Below are positions 6,477-11,785 of a stretch of 11,785 nucleotides of DNA, in pieces; positions within the stretch are counted from its first letter, which is position 1, and every line of letters starts with the position of its first letter. The DNA is from Limisphaerales bacterium (GTDB lineage Bacteria > Verrucomicrobiota > Verrucomicrobiia > Limisphaerales > PALSA-1396), in assembly GCA_003140275.1 (NCBI GenBank), contig PLJQ01000104.1, positions 2,407 to 14,191 on the forward strand, written 5' to 3'. The position numbers and the translations under genes are program-made. The notes beneath the pieces are model-generated. The model saw only the letters and a program-made list of their open reading frames with translations, did no database searches and was not told the origin of the DNA.

Positions 6477-9400
6477 CCGCCGCCGAATTCAAAAAGAAAT
6501 GGTCACGTTACCAGGGCAAGGAAACTTCCGCCTATCAGGAACATTTCAGCGACCTCTGTCGCCTGCTGAATCACGCCACGCCAGCCGAGGCCGACCCGAC
6601 CGGCTCAGAATCGTTCTGCTTTCAAAAGCGCGTCGTGAAGGACGCGGAACTTTTCGATTTGCGCGAAACGCCCGGCGCCAGCGAACCGAACGAGCGCGGC
6701 TTTGCCGACGTGTGGAAGAAAAGCTGCTTCGGTTGGGAATACAAGGGTAAAAAGAAAAATCTCGAGACCGCTTACAAACAATTGCTTCAGTATCGCGAAG
6801 CGTTGCTCAATCCGCCGCTGCTCGTGGTCTGCGATTTTGACCGCTACATCGTCCGCACGAATTTCAACGGCACCGTTCAGGAGGTTCACGAATTCACCAA
6901 CGACCAGATTGATCGCCCGGAAAATTTACGGATTCTCCGCGCTCTGTTTGAAAACCCGGATTTCCTCAAGCCACAACGCACCACCGCCCAAGTCACCAAG
7001 GACCTGGCGGCGCAAATCGCCGAAATTGCCATGTCGCTCCAAAGCCGCGAGAGCGTCGAACTTGCTGACGCCAAGAGCCGCGCCGAAGTAAACGTCGCGC
7101 AAAAGAAAAATCTGCGCATCGCCCGCTTTCTAAATCGCATCGTCTTTTGCTTCTTCGCGGAAGACACCGGCCTGTTGCCGAAAAATCTTTTCACCGAAAT
7201 TGCGAAGACCGGGATTGATGACCCGAAACTTTTTGCCGAGACGTTGGAAAAACTGTTCGCGGTCATGGCCAAGGGCGGCACGTTTGGCAAAGACAAAATC
7301 CGTCATTTCAACGGCCATCTATTCGAGGAGTCCAGTGTCTTTGAACTCACGGAAACCGAATTGCGGCAGCTTGCCGACGCGGGCGAAGCCGACTGGCAAT
7401 TCATCCAGCCCAGCATCATGGGCACGCTCTTTCAACGCGCGCTGGACGAAAGCCACCGCGCGCAATTGGGCGCCCACTACACCGACGAGGGTGAAATCAA
7501 AATCATTGTCGAGCCGGTCCTCATGGCCCCGCTGCGCCGGGAATGGGCGGCGCTCAAGGCTGAAATTGCAGGAGTCGGGGTCACGAGACTCAAATCCCGT
7601 GGAAACAGAAAGTCAGAGCCTCCTCACGTCGGCTCCTACAAGGGAAAGAGGGAAAAGCTGGCCGCCTTTCTGAAAAAGCTCCGCGCCATCATCGTGCTCG
7701 ACCCGGCCTGCGGCAGCGGCAACTTCCTTTACGTCTCGCTGCAATTGCTGCTCTCGCTGGAAAAGGAAGTCATCACGTTCGCCGAGCAACTCGGCTTTTC
7801 GTTCTCGCCGGAAGTGAGCGTACAACAATTGAAGGCCATCGAAATCAATGCCTACGCGTTCGAGCTGGCGCAAGTGTCCGTGCAGATTGGTTTCCTGCAA
7901 TGGCGGCGCGACAACGGTTTCGGAAACGACCGCTCGCCCGTGTTGCAAAATCTGGCCGGCTTCCAAAACGAAGACGCCTTGCTGGTGCCGCATTTCCGCA
8001 GCAAGGCCAGGACGTTGAAGGACGCGCAAGCGGGCGAACATGCGGGCGATGATGCGTTGAAATTTTATTCCGAACGCGAATGGCCGAAATGCGACGTGAT
8101 CGTGAGCAACCCGCCGTTTCTTGGCGGCAAGCTGATTCGCCGCGAATTGGGTGACGCCTATGTTGACGCTCTGTTTGAAAACCTTGGCGAACGCGTGCCG
8201 TCGGAAGCGGACCTTTGCTGCTACTGGTTTGAAAAAGCCCGGCAACAAGTCGAACACCGCAAGTGCAAACGCGCTGGTTTGCTGGCGACCCAAGGAATTC
8301 GCGGCGGAGCAAATCGCGAAGTGCTCAAGCGCATCAAAGAGACCGGCGATATATTTTTTGCGGAGAGTGACCGGCCTTGGATATTGGCCGGGGCAAATGT
8401 GCATGTCAGCATGGTGGGATTTGATGACGGGACGGAAAAGAGTCGCTTTCTCAACGGGTGCGCCGCGCCTGCGATCCACTCTAATCTTTCGGCAACGACG
8501 GCAGACATCACGACGGCGACGCCGATGCGCGCAAATTCTAACCTCGCATACATGGGCGACACAAAAGGCGGAGCTTTTGACATCACCGAAGCGCAAGCCT
8601 TGGAAATGTTGCGCCAACCGAATCCGCACGGTCGGCCAAACTCCGATGTTATCATTCCGTGGGTCAACGGCCTTGATGTTACCCGCCGCCCTCGCAGCAT
8701 GTTCATTCTCGATTTTGGCCTTACACGCACGGAAGACGATTGCGCGAAATACCAAGCACCGTTCGCCTATCTCTCCAAACACGTCCGCCCGGAACGTGTG
8801 AAGAACAATCGGGCACTCTATGCGAAGTATTGGTGGCGGCACGTCGAACCGCGCCCGGGCATGTTGACCGCTCTTGCGCCTTTGCCCCGGTTTCTCACGA
8901 CTGTTCGTGTCTCAAAGTTCCGACTTTTTGTCTGGCATACCGCTCCGACACTGCCTGACAGTTCTTGTTTCTCCTTTGCTCGTTCCGATGACTATTTTCT
9001 TGGCGCTTTGCACTCACGTTTCCATGAGGCTTGGGCCTTGAAGCAAGGCACGCGACTTGAAACGCGCCCGCGATACACACCGAACACTTGCTTTGAAACT
9101 TTTCCCTTCCCATTTCCCGACGACTTGGATGAGCAGCCCCTCAACGTCGAAGCCGAACTGAACGCCGCCAAACATTACACGCACATCGTCTTGCGTGAAG
9201 AACCGCCACCGCGAACTCCCGACGAACATCGCGCCGCGATTGCCGTCGCCGGGAAAGAGTTGAATGAATTGCGCGAACGCTGGCTCAATCCGCCCGAATG
9301 GACGCGCACAGAAATTCTGGAGTTCCCCGCCAGCGTGGACGGTCCGTGGGCGCGTTATGTGGAGTGCGGCGGCAAGCGAAGCGCGACGCCGCTTTCATCC

Positions 9401-9745
9401 GCGAAACAGAGCGCCGTCGCCGCTGACGCTCTGCCGGCGCAGTCCAAAATCGGCGTCGCGCGTTACCCGCGTCTCGCGCCCAAAGATGCCGATTGCGCCG
9501 ACAAGCTGAAAAAATGCACGCTCACGAACCTTTACAACGAACGCCCCGCCTGGCTCGACCTCGCCCACAAGAAACTGGATGCCGCCGTTGCCGCCGCCTA
9601 TGGCTGGCCCGCCGATCTTAGCGATGAACAGATTCTCGGAAAACTTCTGGCATTAAATCTGGAGCGTGCCGCAGAAGAAGCGAAGGCGGCGAAAGTGAAG
9701 AAGCCGAAAACCTCCCGCGAGAAGCAAGCGGATGAAATGCTCTGA
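6473..9745 (+). CDS. MmeI-like fused restriction-modification enzyme (type IIL/IIG)
   Basis: The 1090-residue protein appears to combine nuclease, N6-adenine methylase and target recognition in one chain. The nuclease motif is D79-x9-E89-x-K91 (ADVWKKSCFGWEYKG), with the same spacing as MmeI D70-x9-E80-x-K82. A helical spacer follows (NRIVFCFFAEDTGLLP), then GAHYT (motif X), motif I DPACGSGNF (410-418) and motif IV NPPF (546-549). The end, LTNLYNERPAWLDLAHKKLD followed by AAVAAAYGWP, is the conserved C-terminal block of the family. The start MTAAEFKKKWSRYQGKETSA fits family N-termini. MmeI has 919 residues; part of the excess comes from two repeat-encoded inserts, at residues 366-389 and about 964-992. 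Neither breaks the frame or touches a motif. MmeI-type enzymes methylate one strand and cut about 20 bases away; the target here cannot be read from sequence. The broken ASCH gene follows after 27 bases. Confidence 0.9.
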   Translation: MTAAEFKKKWSRYQGKETSAYQEHFSDLCRLLNHATPAEADPTGSESFCFQKRVVKDAELFDLRETPGASEPNERGFADVWKKSCFGWEYKGKKKNLETAYKQLLQYREALLNPPLLVVCDFDRYIVRTNFNGTVQEVHEFTNDQIDRPENLRILRALFENPDFLKPQRTTAQVTKDLAAQIAEIAMSLQSRESVELADAKSRAEVNVAQKKNLRIARFLNRIVFCFFAEDTGLLPKNLFTEIAKTGIDDPKLFAETLEKLFAVMAKGGTFGKDKIRHFNGHLFEESSVFELTETELRQLADAGEADWQFIQPSIMGTLFQRALDESHRAQLGAHYTDEGEIKIIVEPVLMAPLRREWAALKAEIAGVGVTRLKSRGNRKSEPPHVGSYKGKREKLAAFLKKLRAIIVLDPACGSGNFLYVSLQLLLSLEKEVITFAEQLGFSFSPEVSVQQLKAIEINAYAFELAQVSVQIGFLQWRRDNGFGNDRSPVLQNLAGFQNEDALLVPHFRSKARTLKDAQAGEHAGDDALKFYSEREWPKCDVIVSNPPFLGGKLIRRELGDAYVDALFENLGERVPSEADLCCYWFEKARQQVEHRKCKRAGLLATQGIRGGANREVLKRIKETGDIFFAESDRPWILAGANVHVSMVGFDDGTEKSRFLNGCAAPAIHSNLSATTADITTATPMRANSNLAYMGDTKGGAFDITEAQALEMLRQPNPHGRPNSDVIIPWVNGLDVTRRPRSMFILDFGLTRTEDDCAKYQAPFAYLSKHVRPERVKNNRALYAKYWWRHVEPRPGMLTALAPLPRFLTTVRVSKFRLFVWHTAPTLPDSSCFSFARSDDYFLGALHSRFHEAWALKQGTRLETRPRYTPNTCFETFPFPFPDDLDEQPLNVEAELNAAKHYTHIVLREEPPPRTPDEHRAAIAVAGKELNELRERWLNPPEWTRTEILEFPASVDGPWARYVECGGKRSATPLSSAKQSAVAADALPAQSKIGVARYPRLAPKDADCADKLKKCTLTNLYNERPAWLDLAHKKLDAAVAAAYGWPADLSDEQILGKLLALNLERAAEEAKAAKVKKPKTSREKQADEML
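7568..7639 (+). repeat. REP-like palindromic repeat, copy B, in frame inside the MmeI-like gene
   Basis: The element GCAGGAGTCGGGG...CACGAGACTC / GAGCCTCCTCACGTCG...CTCCTAC is 72 bases, exactly 24 codons. It is read as AGVGVTRLKSRGNRKSEPPH then VGSY. It shares arms and orientation with copy A at 5917-5990. It falls in a charged linker between the GAHYT block and methylase motif I, where an insert should be tolerated. The right arm is read in the same frame as in copy A (SETPHVVSY there, SEPPHVGSY here). Confidence 0.8.
9362..9448 (+). repeat. Second repeat family, in frame near the C-terminus of the MmeI-like enzyme
   Basis: This GC-rich stretch is read as ECGGKRSATPLSSAKQSAV then AADALPAQSK. 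It has imperfectly pairing arms (GCGGCGGCAAGCG against CGCTCTGCCGGCGC). I recognise GGKRSATPL as the product of a dispersed repeat read inside many Verrucomicrobiota proteins, from memory and without a search. Flanking residues GPWARYV and IGVARYPRLAPKDAD look like continuous family sequence, so the stretch is an insert. Its ends are approximate. Confidence 0.6.
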
Positions 9746-9772
9746 CCAGGTGTGCGCGGATTATGGCTATCC

Positions 9773-9955
9773 ATGAAAATGAAGAGCGTTCTTCATCTCA
9801 ATCTGCACCGCGAATTCTTCGCCAGGATTGCGGCCGGAACGAAGCGAAGCGAATATCGCAGCCGCACGCCTTACTGGCGTCGCCGGTTGGAGGTCCTCCC
9901 ATACGCACTGATTCAGTTTCGCAACGGTTAAGCCACCAAAGCGCCAGAAATATGA
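9773..9955 (+). pseudogene. ASCH-domain protein, truncated by a nonsense codon
   Basis: The frame reads MKMKSVLHLNLHREFFARIA, AGTKRSEYRSRTPYWRRRLE, VLPYALIQFRNG and then TAA at 9929-9931. GTKRSEYR fits the ASCH signature GxKxxExR, and FRNG is normally followed by Y, so the stop is best explained as a TAT or TAC to TAA change. The frame continues as ATKAPEI, still family-like, and meets TGA at 9953-9955, overlapping the next gene's ATG (ATGA). Intact ASCH proteins run to roughly 110-150 residues, so about half is missing as well. ASCH domains are RNA-binding folds related to PUA. It begins 27 bases after the MmeI-like enzyme, as if it had been in the same operon. An annotation starting at 9763 in another frame would hide this relic. 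Confidence 0.7.
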
Positions 9956-10728
9956 GAACGATAGAGATTAATGGCCAGAATGAAACAGCTTGGCGTTGCG
10001 AGGCACACACGCACTCCCCGCCTGTGACATTCCGCCGTGTTCGCTATGCCGACTTCGGAACGCCGGACAGGTTGGAAACCAAGGATCATGGCACAACATC
10101 GTATTACCTGGAGGTTATTTTGACCGGGCGGGTTCTTGTATGTTGGACAGATTCGCCCGTTGAGGCGTCCATAGTCTCGGGCATAGACACGGCTGCACAG
10201 GTGATTCAACTCAAGACCGGCGACAGTATTTTTTGCCGGATCACCGACCGAAAACCGCTGGACAAGGAACAAGAATTCATACAACAGGAACGAGTGATCG
10301 AATCGAACAGCGCCATCGCCGCTGGGTTGAAAGCACTTCACGAGAAGCCGAAAAAATACGAGCAACCAGCCCTTCCAGCGCGAGAAATCAACGACACAAT
10401 ACTTTGGCATGTTCAGCAGAAGATAGTAGATGAACTCGACACGCGGTTGAAATCGGCGCCTTCTGCCAGTCTCGTATTTACTCGATATTGCCGGGATCGG
10501 ATGACATTGGCGGCGATGAGCAAACGTCACGGTTGGCCCTACCGCACACTGAAAAAACGGAAGGCGACACTGGAGACGTTTCTGAAAAACAACTTCGGCC
10601 TGACATTGGCCGCGTTCTTCGTTGACCGGTCCATTTTTGGCGCTGCGGAGCGGCAGTTGCAGGATCACCGTGCCAGACATATCTCCGCGCAGGCTTTGGG
10701 CGATCGTGGCAACGACGAAGCCGATTGA
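9952..10728 (+). CDS. Orphan protein with possible C-terminal helix-turn-helix
   Basis: I recognise no family for this 258-residue protein. I chose the ATG at 9952 because the open frame's earlier start at 9763 overlaps the ASCH relic in a different frame. The N-terminal third (YYLEVILTGRVLVCWTDSPV, VIQLKTGDSIFCRITD) looks like a small beta-rich domain. The middle is charged and helical. The C-terminal part, FTRYCRDRMTLAAMSKRHGW followed by PYRTLKKRKATLETFLKN, has the shape of a recognition helix-turn-helix like sigma region 4, and it ends HRARHISAQALGD. No nuclease, ATPase or membrane segment is visible. A DNA-binding regulator of this accessory block is possible. It has no clear ribosome-binding site and may rely on coupling to the ASCH frame through ATGA. 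Confidence 0.6.
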   Translation: MRTIEINGQNETAWRCEAHTHSPPVTFRRVRYADFGTPDRLETKDHGTTSYYLEVILTGRVLVCWTDSPVEASIVSGIDTAAQVIQLKTGDSIFCRITDRKPLDKEQEFIQQERVIESNSAIAAGLKALHEKPKKYEQPALPAREINDTILWHVQQKIVDELDTRLKSAPSASLVFTRYCRDRMTLAAMSKRHGWPYRTLKKRKATLETFLKNNFGLTLAAFFVDRSIFGAAERQLQDHRARHISAQALGDRGNDEAD

Positions 10729-10745
10729 TCTAATCTTGCCCACAT

Positions 10746-10771
10746 CTTGCCCCTGCGATGGCTGGGGCAAG
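10746..10771 (+). terminator. Hairpin after the orphan gene
   Basis: CTTGCCCC (10746-10753) pairs perfectly with GGGGCAAG (10764-10771) around a 10-base loop, 18 bases after the orphan gene's stop. No T-run follows (GTTTCAAAATCC), so it is not a textbook intrinsic terminator. It could instead stabilise the 3' end or be a protein site. ATCTTGCCC also appears just before it as a short direct repeat. Confidence 0.4.
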
Positions 10772-10878
10772 GTTTCAAAATCCCCCCTGTTTGTGGCAGG
10801 TTTTCTCATTTTGTGAAGCTGCCGCAGCCCTTTTTACGGAAGACGTATGCTTGAACAGACCGCAACCAAATAAAAACC

Positions 10879-11070
10879 ATGCAACTAGAATCAGTCAATT
10901 CATCGGCCATCCGCGCCGTGGGTTACGAAGGCAGCACGCTGACCGTCGAGTTCCACAACGGGCGCATTTACAATCATCCCGGCGTTCCTTATTCGTTGTT
11001 CGAGGGCCTCGTCAATGCTGATTCACCCTGCGGCTTCTACAACCACTTCATCCGAAGAAAATTCAAATGA
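10879..11070 (+). CDS. KTSC domain protein
   Basis: The 63-residue protein is almost entirely a KTSC domain. It has VNSSAIRAVGYEGSTLTVEF, NGRIYNHPGVPYSLFEGLV and SPCGFYNHFIRRKF. The family consensus has an S-S-x-I-x-A-V-G-Y start, G-x-x-Y, V-P and a Y/F-N-x-x-I-R end, and all are visible here. The domain is named after a lysyl-tRNA synthetase association, but the role of free-standing copies is not known. The upstream 150 bases hold a hairpin and no strong ribosome-binding site. The TGA overlaps the ATG of the next small ORF, starting a chain of coupled genes. Confidence 0.85.
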   Translation: MQLESVNSSAIRAVGYEGSTLTVEFHNGRIYNHPGVPYSLFEGLVNADSPCGFYNHFIRRKFK

Positions 11071-11165
11071 CGGCGCTTTTAGGGCGGTCTTGGGCCGCCG
11101 CCGGTGCAATCGAAAACCCGGAGCACCCGGAGCGCCGTTGCAAACGGAAAGCAGGTTTGAAATGA
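11067..11165 (+). CDS. 32-residue ORF linking the KTSC and 63-residue genes
   Basis: ATG at 11067 overlaps the KTSC stop (ATGA), and its own TGA at 11163-11165 overlaps the next ATG at 11162 (ATGA). It reads MTALLGRSWAAAGAIENPEH then PERRCKRKAGLK, an alanine-rich start and a basic end. No family is recognised. The double overlap is the only support for translation; it may just be an open linker that lets ribosomes pass from one gene to the next. Confidence 0.4.
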   Translation: MTALLGRSWAAAGAIENPEHPERRCKRKAGLK

Positions 11166-11353
11166 ACTGGAATCGAACCCGATCGGTGCGAGCGGCACGG
11201 GCAGCAGAACGCGATGTTTACGAGCGTCTGTCGCAGCGGCTTGTGGAGTTCTTGGCGCGGGAGCGCGAAGCCAACCAGGCGCATTGGACGTTGATCGAAG
11301 ACGCGAAAATTGAACGCTTGCGCCTCGCCATCTTTGGCCGTGCGCCCAAATGA
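11162..11353 (+). CDS. Small basic protein, paralogue of the next gene
   Basis: The 63-residue protein begins MNWNRTRSVRAARAA and continues ERDVYERLSQRLVEFLARER, ending IEDAKIERLRLAIFGRAPK. It is strongly charged and probably all-helical. The ERDVYERLSQR block recurs in the 70-residue protein encoded just downstream, and the two share a 21-base identical stretch (11219-11239 and 11430-11450), indicating tandem duplication. I know no function. I chose the ATG at 11162 because paralogue similarity starts shortly after it; the longer frame from 11015 overlaps KTSC and the 32-residue ORF. AGG lies about nine bases upstream. Confidence 0.6.
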   Translation: MNWNRTRSVRAARAAERDVYERLSQRLVEFLAREREANQAHWTLIEDAKIERLRLAIFGRAPK

Positions 11354-11363
11354 AAACCCAACC

Positions 11364-11576
11364 ATGACACAGACCCGCAGCCATCGAATCAGTCCGGCCC
11401 GGTCGGCCCGGTCGGTCGAACGGGACGTGTACGAGCGTCTGTCGCAGCGGATCGAGGAGTTCGCGGAACGCGAAGGCCATTACTCGAACGCGGAAAAAAT
11501 CCGGCTGATGCGCGAGGCTGCTTTCGCGGACCTGGTAGGCTTTAAGCACAAGCCGATACCGAAGTGGAACGGCTAA
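11364..11576 (+). CDS. Small basic protein, paralogue of the preceding gene
   Basis: The 70-residue protein begins MTQTRSHRISPARSARSV and contains ERDVYERLSQRIEEFAEREG, then KIRLMREAAFADLVGF, ending KPIPKWNG. It shares the ERDVYERLSQR core and a weaker later match (EKIRLMREAAFA against AKIERLRLAIFG) with the 63-residue protein before it. Its different tail suggests divergence of partners or targets. The start is joined to the previous stop by a five-codon frame, ATG AAA ACC CAA CCA TGA (11350-11367), with ATGA at both ends. A 9-bp tandem repeat near 11398-11415 encodes the ARSARS run. Its stop reads TAATG into the next ORF. Confidence 0.6.
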   Translation: MTQTRSHRISPARSARSVERDVYERLSQRIEEFAEREGHYSNAEKIRLMREAAFADLVGFKHKPIPKWNG

Positions 11577-11719
11577 TGAAAGCCAGTCAACACCTCACCC
11601 AATTCCTACGCATGAACCGCAAGGTGGGGCGCGCCCGGAGTGACGCGCCCGACCCACGCGCCCTTTTGTGGCAATCCAACCCGTCCATTTCTGCTGCGGC
11701 TAAATATCTGCTCCCATGA
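11576..11719 (+). CDS. 47-residue ORF in the coupled chain
   Basis: ATG at 11576 shares its A with the preceding TAA (TAATG), and its TGA at 11717-11719 overlaps the next ATG (ATGA). It reads MKASQHLTQFLRMNRKVGRA and ends AAKYLLP. No family is recognised. An internal in-frame ATG (MNRKVGRA) could be the real start. Composition is unremarkable, and the overlaps are the main evidence. Confidence 0.4.
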   Translation: MKASQHLTQFLRMNRKVGRARSDAPDPRALLWQSNPSISAAAKYLLP

Positions 11720-11785
11720 CTAGAACTGGAAAAATCGCCCGGTTACCCCGTGAAATTCGCGACGCGCTTAACCGGCGTTTGCAGG
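11716..11785 (+). CDS. Start of a conserved accessory-region protein, cut by the window edge
   Basis: Twenty-three codons are visible: MTRTGKIARLPREIRDALNR then RLQ. I recall the KIARLPREIRD-LN-RL pattern from a protein common in Verrucomicrobiota and phage-like accessory regions, but I cannot name its function with certainty. It is possibly a small DNA-binding protein. The ATG overlaps the previous stop as ATGA, continuing the coupled chain. Confidence 0.55.
   Translation, partial: MTRTGKIARLPREIRDALNRRLQ

Noticed and set aside
7613..8842. 409-codon open frame on the minus strand
   Set aside because: It lies antisense to the methylase core of the MmeI-like gene, whose motifs (DPACGSGNF, NPPF) are unmistakable. 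The long frame follows from codon bias and its product shows no recognisable domain.
9763..9951. Upstream extension of the 258-residue protein from 9763
   Set aside because: In another frame the same bases encode a clear ASCH-domain relic, so the extension MAIHENEERSSSQ... is an out-of-frame reading.

Overview
The window (about 57% GC by impression) looks like an accessory, defence-rich stretch of a Verrucomicrobiota chromosome. The grounds are indirect. There is a secreted beta-helix protein ending in a Tyr-Phe-Arg-Leu-Gln type tail. A 72-74 bp palindromic repeat recurs. A second repeat is read inside a gene as GGKRSATPL, a string I associate with this phylum. An IS1380-type transposase fragment is also present. 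No database was searched.

Layout. (1) Positions 106-3169, minus strand: a UPF0175 antitoxin - DUF3368/PIN toxin operon. The toxin gene is cut after about 14 codons by a 2.29 kb unit (572-2865) flanked by the 5-bp direct repeat AGATA. The unit carries the 5' part of an IS1380-family transposase gene and a secreted-protein gene. Removing the unit plus one AGATA copy restores the toxin reading frame exactly. Farther on, the toxin has a second lesion, loss of one GC unit in a (GC)n tract. (2) Positions 3212-6117: a type II restriction-modification operon of the PstI/BsuBI class, with an N6-adenine methyltransferase and endonuclease overlapping by TGATG. Fragments that look like both ends of another, lost methyltransferase gene lie on its two sides, and so does a 14-bp direct repeat. 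(3) Positions 6432-9745: an MmeI-like single-chain restriction-modification enzyme of 1090 residues with its nuclease and methylase motifs intact. Two different repeats lie inside it in frame. (4) Positions 9773-10728: a broken ASCH-domain gene running into an orphan 258-residue protein with a possible C-terminal helix-turn-helix. (5) Positions 10879-11785: a chain of very small genes (KTSC protein, a 32-residue ORF, two related 63- and 70-residue proteins, a 47-residue ORF, and the start of a further gene), mostly joined by ATGA or TAATG overlaps.

The two restriction systems would act independently: a two-gene type II pair and a fused enzyme that carries its own methylase. The toxin-antitoxin locus should be toxin-dead. 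The region reads as a defence island with layered insertions and decay. The least described parts are the small-gene chain at the right end, the orphan gene beside it, and palindromic repeats that sit in frame in methyltransferase coding sequence.

Positions 1-105 hold nothing I can support. I saw no rRNA, tRNA or CRISPR array.
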